29,540 nucleotides of DNA. Origin: Arachnopeziza araneosa. Its lineage: Eukaryota; Ascomycota; Leotiomycetes; Helotiales; Arachnopezizaceae. The notes below the pieces were generated by a model. It did no database searches. It saw only the letters and a program-made list of their open reading frames with translations, and was not told the origin of the DNA. The stretch is taken from contig QYAI01000234.1 in the NCBI GenBank assembly GCA_003988855.1, positions 1-29,540 on the forward strand, written 5' to 3'. The translations under genes were made by a program, and so were the position numbers. Positions 20,890 to 29,540 of this stretch are shown here, in pieces (within the stretch, counting starts at the first letter, position 1; each line of letters begins with the position of its first letter).

Positions 20890-22373
20890 CTCAGGCGATC
20901 ACAGACGATGCCGGGATTTGAGATGTGCCGGGTCAAGAAGTTCATAAGATACTGCTGTAAGATCCAGGGAAGTTCGTGGAGAGCCGCTTGCACATCTGGA
21001 GGCGCCCGCTCTAGACATGCGTTCATCGCAGATTGCTTTTTGTTGACCTGCAAGGCAATCTGTCCTCCCCTCCACTCGAAGTAGGTGTGAGCCATGCGCA
21101 CAACCCCAGCCCCCCAAGTTCTGCCAGCTGAGACATACAGCCTCCACAACTCTTGACCTCCTCCGAAACTAGGCACAACGGCACCAACATCTCAAGCCTT
21201 ACAGAAAGGCTCACATGTGCTGAGGGTGCACGCAGAGGCAAGTAATCCTTCGATACAGCCCTTGCTGACAATCTGACGTGTAAGTTGGCGGAAAGGCGCC
21301 AATATGAGAGATGCAAGCCACAGGTTTTCAACCTCTGAATGACCATTCGAGGAACATGCCGTGAAACCCCGCAGGGCTATTTCCTTTCTCCCATCGAATA
21401 TCCAATACCGCCATGAGAGCCCTGTCATGCGCATATTTCGGGCAATCGAAGCATGGCGGTATGTATTTGACTGAGAGTCGTCGTCACCAGAATTTCTGTT
21501 GTTGGGAGGTTCAAGAGAGAGACCTGAGGTTGGGGCCTCACTAACGCATCGCCCCACGTGCCTTCACTCAAACTCTCAGGTGTTCTTAATGAACAGTATC
21601 AAACTCAGGAGCAAATTCATTCATGAGAAGAATCTTATTGAAAAAAAAACATAATCAACAGAGAAAAGACTGCTGCCAATACCGGGCCTTGGATCACCTT
21701 AGGGTCACGTGTAAGAGAGGTGAGAATTTGACGGGAGTGTGCGAAAGGTGCTGGCGTGACGAGGAATACGCTAGCTCGACTGGGTGGGATTATAAATGCG
21801 CACCTAAAGCCCCCTGAAAGCTTACCAACTGCACAGAAACTGGACAACCCTTTTGCGCTGCACTGTAACATTATCTTACAGTTGCAGGATCGTTGATGCT
21901 AAAGTCAACTCTCTCGGGCCCAGCTCTGACAATTGATCTTGTTGTATTGAAAGCAGAAGCAGCATTGTGTCACTTCACTGCCGTGACAAAAACCCATCTT
22001 CCAAGCTTTCCAAGCCGCGTTTTGAGCGCGGTCACCTCGGTCCATGAAAATAAAATTGAAGTCCACCACTCTGTTGATTTTGCGCGAGGAGATTTATTCT
22101 TGACCTAATCTGCTGCTGTGACCAGCGTAATTACAAAGAACGGGAGAAAAAAAACCCCCTTTCCCCAAGAAGCATTCCCAAAAGTTTTCCCAAACTCTCG
22201 GCGTAGTCAACACGAGTACGCAAGATCTTGACCGCCAAATCCCAAAAGAGAAAAGGCCCGCCGAAACCAAGAAACATAGACTATCAATCCATGTCCCCCA
22301 AAAATGCCAACCAAACGCCGCAGAAGATATTACGCATCTACTTTTTGCCTTTCAAATGAAGAAGATGAAGAAA
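20890..22373. other. Upstream region of the propeller gene
   Basis: One minus frame is open across 21557-20838 except for a single TGA at 21192-21194. It overlaps the first exon of the propeller gene in another frame and has no recognised motif, so I treat it as leader or promoter sequence. A CACGTG box (near 21555) and an AT-rich stretch near 21640 are present. The remainder to 22373 contains nothing I can support. Confidence 0.35.
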
Positions 22374-22621
22374 TCAGTATTGGTATCCATTCCCATGAGA
22401 GTGTGTGTTCTGACAGCCACTCCATGCTCCAGTATTTGGAGCCCAGTTGTTATCGTAATTGGTTTGTGTAGAGGGAGTTGACGGCATGTTGTACGAGTCG
22501 GATGAGAATGTAGACTCAGACGAAGTATTTGACGGGTAATGATTGGTGACCGAGTATGAAGCTGGCTGCTGAAATGGCGCTGCGTGCGAACCGCCAAAGG
22601 GGTATTGCCAAATGTTGCAAG
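22374..22621 (-). CDS. Last exon of an unresolved gene (Ser/Asn/Gln/Tyr-rich C-terminus)
   Basis: A clean acceptor (TACTAAC branch site at 22638-22632, then TTTAG) is followed by an open frame of about 80 codons that ends at TGA 22374-22376. It starts with two bases of a split codon, then CNIWQYPFGGSHAAPF, an STNQ-rich stretch with YDNNWAPNTGAWSG, and ends in HGNGYQY. The upstream exon is not identified. A GTAAGT at 22917 could be a donor, but the sequence before it has a stop in the required phase, so the first exon may be non-coding or further up. The low-complexity composition suggests a disordered tail of a regulatory or RNA-binding protein. I do not recognise the family. Confidence 0.45.
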
Positions 22622-23390
22622 CTAAATTCTAGTTAGTAGTCTGAAAATCATGGCGGGTATTTGAACTTGATAGGGAAAGCAATCCCGGTTATCTGTGTGA
22701 AAAAGGTCGACAATATTATGGAAAACGATACCAGAGTTTTAAACAAACGGAAATGATCGATATTTGTAAGATTAAGAGACATTGACAACGGAGAGAAAGT
22801 GGTGAGACGGTGATAGAAACCTGAATTGACAGCAAAACTAGAGATCGACAACAGTAGTAGAGATTGACGGAATTGCTAGTTAATCGAGCAATACAGAGAA
22901 AACATAGCATCACTTACGTCTGTGAAAGCAATTTTAACTTAGAGTGTACGAGCACGAGCTTAGTATGTCAGGTTGATCTGTGTGTGTAGAAGAACACAGA
23001 ATGAATTGATTGTGCTATAGTAGACAACTTAAAGGTTGAAAGCTCCTTGTACCCAAGATGTTGGTGATATTATAGTTTGTCGCGTAGAACCATAGCATTC
23101 ACTGCTCTATGGAGCACCTGTATTCCATTTGTCATTTACCGAGCGTGCATGAGTGAATTTCCACTGCTCGCACTATTCAACCCATCACCACAGTATTTCT
23201 TAGACAGGACCTGCTAACTATATAGTCGCCTCGTTCTCCTCACTACAGCACTCACGGGTCACTTCGTTTTCTCCGCTCTTAGGCGTTGCGATAAGGGTTA
23301 GGGTAGGACTGCGAGCTAGTTAGTGGGCAAGACCGGTGTCCTTTAAGGAACCGGCACAGTAGTTAGCGATGAATCAGCTTTTTCCTGAAT
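22622..23390. other. Intron or spacer without a supported gene
   Basis: It contains the branch site and acceptor of the exon below 22622, a GTAAGT at 22917, and pyrimidine-rich minus-strand sequence typical of fungal 5' UTR introns. Only short motif-less frames are seen. Confidence 0.4.
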
Positions 23391-23871
23391 TCATCTTGTC
23401 TCCCAACAATTACGTGGCTGGAATGGTGTGGTTGTGGTTGTGGTGGTAAATTTGGGTTCCAACCGTAGTCTTGAACTTGTAGGATCAGATTGCTCCAATT
23501 GCTGTAGTGTTGACATATAAAACTTGATAAGATCTTGGCGCGCTGTATGGGTGGCCAGTGTTGTCTCTTGGAAGGTTGCTAGCTAAGATTTACCATTAGC
23601 AATTCGGCATCAATCATCGAGAATTTGAACTTGTAGTGGGGTTGTAACGGAGGAAGCTATTTAAGCGTAGGCGCAAAGGCTTGGCAGCGGATGTAAGGAT
23701 TTGACAGTGGAGAAAAACTTGTGACAGCGAGGCGGAGACACGAAGAGGGGATATCCGACGACTGGGAGACAGATGACAGCTACAAGAATTGGACGAAAGG
23801 GCGAGAATAAAAGCACCGACAATACTTACATCCGTGAACTTTACCAAGATATCAAAGGAGATGAAGGGCAA
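23391..23871 (-). pseudogene. Truncated paralogue of the gene at 28270-28929
   Basis: An exon fragment ends at 23830 with FDILVKFTD, followed by a GTAAGT donor. A 247 bp intron runs to a CTTAG acceptor at 23583, and exon 2 (23582-23391, 63 codons plus TGA) begins LATFQETTLATHTARQDLIKF. The gene at 28270 has GDLMVLFTD at the same place, the same phase-0 junction, and an exon 2 that begins MTTFDSTPSEVHSGLQHLIKF. The shared TF, H, LIKF and ST spacing makes homology likely. Upstream of FDILV the frame stays open for about a dozen more codons but no longer matches, and Ty3 sequence follows, so the 5' two-thirds are missing. It is probably inactivated by the retroelement or by deletion. Confidence 0.6.
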
Positions 23872-23969
23872 GATTAATAAGGTTTTAAAGCTGAGTTTAG
23901 AACTTCCCCTGGCAAAAATCTGTGCATCTCACTATCTCGTATCTCGATCCAAATCCCAAAACATCCACT

Positions 23970-24200
23970 TAGAAACAACTATCTATTCGACAACTAGACA
24001 AGGCTTCTCTACAGGTCAGAGATGTAAGGGGTCGAAAACTAGCTACGGCAGAAAATCGAACGGAGGTAGAGTTTAGTGTAAACAATGAATTGATGAGTAG
24101 TCTAAAGGAGGCCGGTTTCAGAACAATAGACCTAGCAGCAGCAGATTTAATTCTAGGGTTACTATGGTTGAGGGAATACAACCCGATCATAAACTAGAAC
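23970..24200 (+). mobile_element. Ty3/Gypsy retrotransposon relic (aspartic protease region)
   Basis: One plus frame reads LQVRDVRGRKLATAENRTEV, then a helix, then DLILGLLWLREYNPII and a TAG. This is the C-terminal half of a Ty3/Gypsy aspartic protease domain, whose end is normally LGxPWLxxHNPxIxW. The TAG sits where the family has Trp, again TGG to TAG. The catalytic DSGA segment and all downstream reverse-transcriptase and integrase are absent. No LTR pair was recognised. Confidence 0.6.
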
Positions 24201-24238
24201 ATGAACTTGGGATTCTTAGGGGGCTACAACGTAGGAGA

Positions 24239-24311
24239 TGATCAGGGGCGAAAATTCTCCTGATCAAGCGTTTTCCTATTCACAAATTATGGGGATTTTC
24301 CACCGCTTGAT
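24239..24311. repeat. Short nested inverted repeats
   Basis: TGATCAGG at 24239-24246 pairs with CCTGATCA at 24259-24266. ATCAAGCG at 24263-24270 pairs with CGCTTGAT at 24304-24311. They may be remnants of a small element end next to the Ty3 relic. The evidence is limited to the 8-base arms. Confidence 0.35.
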
Positions 24312-25147
24312 TAGTCTCTTTCAGTCACTGACTCCAGGAGCGCGCTCTAGAGCCCAAGGATATAAAGTTTAATTCAGAGGTGCAATAACACAGCAACCCG
24401 AATAACACACGCCTCAACCTTACCGGATGCAGAAGGAAGAAAATGCCCGGGGCCAAAAGATAATTGGAATATATATCCCATCTGCTGCTTGGGTCTTGGT
24501 ATTGATGTCAGTAGCCACCTTATTGAACTTTGACACTGTCACTCTCTTAGTGCAAGTGCCATTTCCCTATCTGGAAAACTTTGGCATCTGGAGCGCGCTT
24601 AAACGCCACCTACATCAGGGACGGCAGATGCTTGGTTACCTCTGTCTCCTTAATAAGTCCTTAAGTCAGTTTGAGTGGTGGGCCGGGTAATTGAACGAAC
24701 GAGTACGGTTGCTGAAAAACACGCCCACTGAAATCTGTGAACCAACGCGGGAGAGAAAGAAACTTACTCTGAACCCCGAAAAGAAAAAAGAAAACTCTGA
24801 ATCCTATGAGGTCCACAAACCAAAATGTTACTCTGGAAGACTACCTTCTCCACGACTGACTCCAGCCATTCCCATCCATCCATTTTCAACCCCAGGTTAG
24901 CTGTTGGGGGCTTGACTGAGGCGTCCTAAAAACGCACCTGCCGCAGGATTCAGAACGTGAGGTTGAGCAACACTCCCTTGTTACCAGTTGCCTTGAGTAC
25001 TCCATCCGCTAAGCTGTGCCATCTTTTCACCCTCCTTTGTTGCAAGCTGCTGCAACCTCTGGTTTGCATGGTAATAAGATGTTGGGCTATCATGAATCAA
25101 TTATCTCTTTCTTGAGTCCCGTATGGAGTTTGTAAGCTTGCTGCTCT
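24312..25147. other. Stretch without a supported gene
   Basis: Plus frames of 87 and 69 codons (24427-24690, 24691-24900) abut in one frame across a stop but show no motif. Nothing else is recognised. Confidence 0.35.
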
Positions 25148-25220
25148 TACTCAGGCGCCAATCACCCTCGGCTCAGTCGACTCGCCTGAGTAACCTGAGC
25201 ACCTGAGCAACTCACCCTGA
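25148..25220 (-). repeat. GCTCAGG-rich dispersed repeat, inverted copy
   Basis: On the minus strand CTCAGG or GCTCAGG recurs about six times in 70 bp, with 9-12 bp spacing, as in the core of the 12640-12770 copy. The flanking blocks of the family are not obvious here. Confidence 0.5.
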
Positions 25221-25365
25221 GAAGCTTACTTAAGCAGACCTAAGCATGCTAGCATCGAGCAGCCGAATTACGGTATAGGTTTCTTTAATACTTATATTTG
25301 AACAGATCCAAATCGTAGGGAGCTGACCACTATCCGCATCAGTCAGGTGATTAGCCATCTTGAAA

Positions 25366-27455
25366 TCACCAGATCTCGAAAGCCTGCAACTCGCATTTTC
25401 CAGAGTCTAGGTCTACCATTGCCTCTCCATGCATAACCCCATGCACGTAACACTCTCCTACAATCTTCCAATGTTCATCGAAACTCCGTAATATAAGAGG
25501 TGTGCAGCAGCCAAGGATGATACAGATCTTATCCCCGGGTCTGCAATCCAAAGGTCCCAAACCAGCATATCCCTTCATAGTCGTAATAAATCTCCTCGAG
25601 CTCCAATGTGAAGGAAGCCGATAGTGAAATAGATCCGTCTCACTACCCTCTGATTCTAGCTCATCGTCAGTCCATGGAATATTTGGATCTTTACCCCATT
25701 CAGCAATAGTCCTGCCTGCCACGATAAGATCCTTGTTGGATTTATACCAATTTGCAAAATCGTAGCGTTTCCCGATCGATGTCACGGCCATCGAGGACCG
25801 ACATTGACGAAGGAATAAGCCTAATGCCTCGTGCGAACTTTTGTGAGTCGATGGAATCAAATCAGCGATCAGCGAGCGCCAAATCGCATCCACCGCACCC
25901 CACCTGCTGTAGGGATTGGAGCAAGACGTTGCTTGATGGAATGGATGATGAGAAATTCTACTCTTGGAATCGCCTATATCATATATACCGTCATGCTGGG
26001 CCAGACCGTCAATTATGTCGAAGATAAAGCCTTTTGCTTTTAGAATGTTGTAATCGGAGTGGAATGAGATTACTGGGCTAGACTTCCGATCTGCCTGAAC
26101 GATTAATGTAGTCAGCTATTATCCACCACATTCGGAAGGTTTCAGAATGAGCTTACCCAAACAGGCTTTACAACACCAATCGATGAGTTAATCGTACTTG
26201 TAATTCGGTAACTCCAATCCGTTGCCCACGATGGAAGATCAATGTCCAATTTACGAGGGTAGACCGGGAGCCCAGCGAGGCTGAGGACATCCAGACGATG
26301 GGTGTGCTTCACCATAGATACCACCAGCTGCTTGTAGACATCTCGGATAGAAAGGGAGTAGTCTGGTTGAGGGACAATCTTGTCTCCATCTTGGGCCAGA
26401 TTGAGAACTGCGTAAATTTTGTCACGTGGCTCAGATGAAAGCGACATGCCTGTTCTGTACAACGCTTGCAGTAACGACAGTTCCCTCCAATTCTCTTGCT
26501 GTAGATATCTGTGGGCCAGCGAGAACGTGTCATACTCCAACACTATATTTTCGAATTTACGAAGCAATGGGAAATACATGACTTTATGCGCAATAAGGAG
26601 ATTGAAGAATGTAGACAAATAGACAGGATCTAACGCGTGTTCACCACAGAACAGAACCACATTCCTGGCAGCAATCATCTCCTGAACGATCCAAATGCGC
26701 TTCCACCAAGTTCGACGGAGGAGGTTTTGTACAGCTTTCCATTCTTGAGAGTAAGTCCTTCTCACGAGAGATTTCTCGAACCAATTCGCAAATAGGGACG
26801 AGTCTCCTACTAAGTCTCCTGCTGATGAACCTTGAACCCGAACCTCAAGCTCTTTTGAACGATTATGAATCATTTCGATGAACTGGAAAGCTTTCGCACC
26901 ATCGTCCCGCTCCGGACCAAGCCAGACAATGACTTTTGAGGCACGTGCGTAAATATCTCTCATCCGCAAGATCTGACGAGAACGCTCAGCGATCTCGTCT
27001 TGGTTGATGGAGATAGCATCAACCCATAGCGGGATTCCTCTAAACTTATGGGATCGCCGGGATCTTAATGCGGCTGCTAAGTTGCGACCGACCTTTAATC
27101 GCTTATTGTCGACAGTGATTTCTTCGCTGTCGTTATCGCTGTTGGCGATATTCTTCCTGTCGCAATTTGAGGCGAGGTTATCATCTCTCCACGCATATGA
27201 AAGAGCATGATATTCAAATTGATAATCAAGTGACGCGTGGGTGAGCGAACAGTGCAGCTCTTGAGAGTCCTTTGTAGGAAGGATTGTTATCAGTCTGATC
27301 TCATTACTTTTGATATCAAGCGGCGCGTATTTGAAAGGCTGGTCGATGTTTGCGGTTTTGGATAGGTGTCTCCTTGTGATATTGAATGCTACACTCCGAG
27401 TCAATTGACCTCGTACAGTGTGATGCATATACCTCAGATGCCCACTGTTAATCAT
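25366..27455 (-). CDS. HET-domain (heterokaryon incompatibility) protein, two exons, about 675 residues
   Basis: Predicted role: allorecognition and programmed cell death, inferred from the domain. Exon 1 (27455-26157) and exon 2 (26094-25366) join in phase 0 across a 62 bp intron (GTAAGC donor, GCTGACTAC branch-like site, TTCAG acceptor). The frame is open further up to a GTG at 27554. ATG 27455 has G at -3, and ATG 27428 is an alternative. HET motifs in order: YHALSYAWRD near residue 85, GIPLWVDAISINQDEIAERS near 145, IYARASKVIVWLGPERDD near 170, WWKRIWIVQEM near 265, and the later EPRDKIYAVLNLA and DYSLSIRDVY blocks. The C-terminal half contains LPSWATDW and ends with a domain having RPGDKICIILGCCTPLIL and ECYVHGVMHGEA, typical of het-6-type proteins. 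No stops or RIP-like damage are seen, in contrast to the HET copy at the other end of the window. Confidence 0.9.
26095..26156 (-). other. Intron of the intact HET gene
   Basis: GTAAGC donor, GCTGACTACATT branch region, TTCAG acceptor, phase 0. It joins KPVW to ADRKSSPV. Confidence 0.85.
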
Positions 27456-28040
27456 TCCCGTGATGTTGTTGATTTGAAACAGACTGCCGAAGTAAGATCT
27501 TTTCCGTCCCGGGTGCGAACTTAGCAAGGATAAGGCCACCCCCCACCTTATCACATCTTTTATATGTTAATGAAATCTCAAAAACTGACTCAAATAAAAT
27601 AAATGAACTCTCTCTGCTGCTCAAAGAATTGACTGCGATATCACGAGTTAGCCGTGATAGGTAGACTTAAGATTGAATACTTATTCGATAAAAAGGTATA
27701 ACTTAATACTAACATTGCTGAAATTGTTAGGATATAGCGGCAGAGTTGCATTAATTGATGACTAAGATACAAGAAGAGAACAGATCTACAAGGCTAATAA
27801 ATAGTGTGTTTACCTAATCTAGCACTTATTAGTCTATCTCTAGACGACGTATTACACTTAAATCCTAACACACTTTTTGCAGTAGGAGAGCTACACTCGC
27901 TTCTCTCTTTTCCTTCTTCATAGTCACCAAATACCAAATTCATACAAGATCTTCGTCTAGAACGCTTGATACCTGATATTACAAAGGGAATAGAAACGGA
28001 TTTTTGGGCAAACTTCAGTAAGGAAACTGTAGCCGGGGCA
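27456..28040. other. Upstream flank of the HET gene
   Basis: It is AT-rich from 27560 to 27790. A plus frame from about 27812 to 28030, interrupted by one TAG, reads LALISLSLDDVLHLNPNTLF and later KFIQDLRLERLIPDITKGI. The texture is protein-like but the family is unknown to me, and it could be a transposon fragment. Confidence 0.3.
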
Positions 28041-28044
28041 TACA

Positions 28045-28165
28045 GGAGGCCAAAATGGGTCCACATTATAGTGCGCAGGCTGACTCAGGGGGCGCTCAGG
28101 TATGCTCATCCTCAACCCAGACTAAAACGGAACCAGCGACAGGGAAAATTAATCCTGAGTCTAGG
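28045..28165 (+). repeat. GCTCAGG-rich dispersed repeat, second full copy
   Basis: GGAGGCCAAAATGGGTCC (28046), GACTCAGG, GCGCTCAGGTATGCTCA (28092) and CCAGACTAAAACGGAACCAGCGA (28118) appear in the same order and orientation as in the copy at 12545-12845. The GCTCAGG cluster is shorter here. Confidence 0.65.
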
Positions 28166-28269
28166 GGTATCCTCATGCCTAGATCCGATCTTGCCTGCCA
28201 GCCAATAGCAGCTGTTCATGGACAGTCGCACAGAGTATCCATGGGATTGACGCCATTTAAAGACCACAA

Positions 28270-28929
28270 TTAACGCGCCGGAATGGTCCAGGTTTGTTGT
28301 CTTCGCACATCACATTGATCTTTAAGTGGTTTCCAGTTTGGGGCAAGCTGAGGCATGATTGAGGGATCGCTGATGCCCGGCGGCGCAAACTGAGCCGGCG
28401 TTGAAGTTGCGAACTTAATCAAGTGCTGAAGGCCTGAGTGAACTTCTGACGGCGTAGAATCAAAAGTAGTCATCTGTAACAGTCAATTATCAGATGAGAG
28501 GATTCAGAACAGAAACAAAATACCAACAGCAAAACAGTCAATAACAGCAAAAATATAGAAGATAACGAAACAATAAACAACAGCGGAGCTGAGCGTAGTA
28601 AAACTTATATCCGTGAACAAAACCATCAAGTCACCATAAACCTGAGACCATGGGCGCTGCCATGCTCGAAGTACAACAATTGGATGCTTGTACATTCCCT
28701 CACGAATCGAATAATTAGTGTTAGGTTCCACCGGATCACAATTCTCATGAAGAGTACAATGCATGGCTTCGTCTTTTTGAAATCTTTGAGGTAGCCGGGC
28801 GACATCCCCAGGGAATAGCTCCGCTGGATTGACATATCTAGTGCGGCACGGGTAGTCAGATCGGTAACCTTCAGCCATCTGATTCTGAGAACCAGGATCG
28901 TATTGATTCCACTGGTTGGAAGCCATCAT
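28270..28929 (-). CDS. Small two-exon gene of unknown function with a mutated splice donor
   Basis: Exon 1 runs from ATG 28929 (MMASNQWNQYDPG) to GAT at 28609 and exon 2 from 28473 to TAA 28270, 174 codons if spliced. The product has an AELFPGDVARLPQRF block near residue 45, then KHPIVVLRAW, GDLMVLFTD at the junction, MTTFDSTPSE, and a C-terminus ending CDVRRQQTWTIP. This order (P-G-D, HPxVVL, TxF, terminal W-x-I-P) resembles an uncharacterised ascomycete family. Where the paralogue at 23830 has GTAAGT, this copy has ATAAGT (28608-28603), so the normal donor is lost. The acceptor (TTACAG, 28474) and branch region are intact. Unspliced, the frame runs on to TGA near 28504 with a hydrophobic tail. 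A donor at GTTTTG (28623) would rescue the frame. It may therefore be a recent pseudogene. Confidence 0.6.
28474..28608 (-). other. Intron with a disrupted donor (ATAAGT) in the 28270 gene
   Basis: Its borders are set by homology with the paralogue at 23391-23871 (same phase and flanking residues). The 5' end reads AT where GT is expected. The 3' end, CTGATAATTGACTGTTACAG, has a good branch and acceptor. The +1 change is G to A in a TpG context, equal to CpA to TpA on the other strand. Confidence 0.55.
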
Positions 28930-29540
28930 GTGTGTCTTCAGCGAATTTTGTGATAGATTGATCAATCTTGCCTGATTTGATTGGGTTAAATAGGAAGGAG
29001 GAGGAGAACGGAAAGGGCTGAGGCTTCAGGTTGGAGTCAAAATTCACCTCAAAATAGAACCCCGTAGGATGGCTAAGCAGATACGCGTATTGTAAGTGAT
29101 GATCATATTAAATATCAAATCCTTATTTTGTTTTGGAGAAGCAAAGTAGAGTGCGGTCGTCGTAACGGATCAGGCGAGAAAACTCGAAGGTATTTCTGCT
29201 CTATTATTAGCCAGTAATTGCTAAATTATAGATATAACATTGACTCTCTTCTTCTCGCATCACAAATCATTCACAAATCTTACTAGAACGATTAAATGAT
29301 AAAGCGTAGTTGGCATAGAGGGAGATGGACAACTATTGGGTCACGGAGGCAGGTATATAGTGGCGTTTAATCAGGCACAGTTAGTGTACGAGGGGCAGAG
29401 GAGCAGCCAATAAAATAAGAATCCCGTTGGCCCTCAGCTAACTCTCGATATGTATATTTCGGAAGAACAACCAGAGCAAAGAATCCAGAACAAGAACAAC
29501 GTATGCGCGTGAAGAACCCAAAAACCAGTGTAAACAACAA
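28930..29540. other. Upstream flank of the 28270 gene
   Basis: No open frame of note and no recognised repeat. It presumably contains the promoter of the minus-strand gene. Confidence 0.45.

Noticed and set aside
20838..21557. Minus frame open across 240 codons except for one TGA at 21192
   Set aside because: It overlaps the first exon of the propeller gene, has no recognised motif and no clear start, so I could not support a gene.
22648..22913. Two overlapping minus frames of about 65 codons
   Set aside because: Pyrimidine-rich, Ser/Leu/Phe-biased translation with intron-like texture between a donor at 22917 and the acceptor at 22622.
23291..23306. AAGGGTTAGGGTAGG, a telomere-like motif
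   Set aside because: Only about one and a half TTAGGG units, so too short to call an interstitial telomere.
24427..24900. Two adjoining plus frames (87 and 69 codons)
   Set aside because: Separated by a stop, no motif, and located in relic sequence next to Ty3 remains.
1..29540. tRNA, rRNA or CRISPR features
   Set aside because: No B-box plus cloverleaf combination and no regularly spaced identical repeats with unique spacers were seen on reading both strands.

Overview
This window looks like nuclear DNA of a filamentous ascomycete (Pezizomycotina). Its genes carry short introns (about 46-135 bp) with GTAAGT-type donors, CTAAC/CTGAT-like branch sites and YAG acceptors. It holds HET and STAND-type allorecognition genes and Fot1/Pogo, Tad-like LINE and Ty3 remnants. 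Several dead genes carry TGG-to-TAG changes, i.e. CpA-to-TpA on the opposite strand, which is the signature of repeat-induced point mutation (RIP). A leotiomycete is my impression only. No bacterial-style operon, CRISPR array or tRNA was recognised.

Layout. 1-2111: a RIP-mutated HET-domain pseudogene, abutted by a Fot1/Pogo transposon remnant (about 2109-3035). About 3010-3792: a gene missing its 5' end, then a 70-79 bp tandem repeat, a microsatellite, a 14-15 bp minisatellite, a possible decayed membrane-protein gene (5680-6216) and a Tad-like LINE reverse-transcriptase relic (6425-7115). 8185-9171: an intact intron-less gene of unknown function. 9172-12790: a gene desert built largely of degenerate repeats. 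12784-14304: a decayed gene with a fungal STAND-type N-terminal domain and a TPR-like tail. 14794-17072: a three- or four-exon amino-acid permease on the minus strand. 17545-20889: a six-exon, 1014-residue conserved fungal protein with a C-terminal WD40-like propeller. 22374-22621: the last exon of an unresolved gene. 23391-23871: a truncated paralogue of the gene at 28270-28929, next to a Ty3 protease relic (about 23970-24200). 25366-27455: an intact two-exon HET-domain gene. 28270-28929: a small two-exon gene whose splice donor is mutated.

How it fits together. The apparently living genes (permease, propeller protein, HET protein, the 8185 gene) are ordinary accessory or housekeeping genes with no evident shared pathway. 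The rest is a graveyard of allorecognition genes and transposons interleaved with short-period repeats. The most unusual items are two paralogues with the same phase-0 intron position, one of which has ATAAGT in place of GTAAGT, and a GCTCAGG-rich dispersed repeat present in at least three or four places. I do not see a convincing new multi-gene system.
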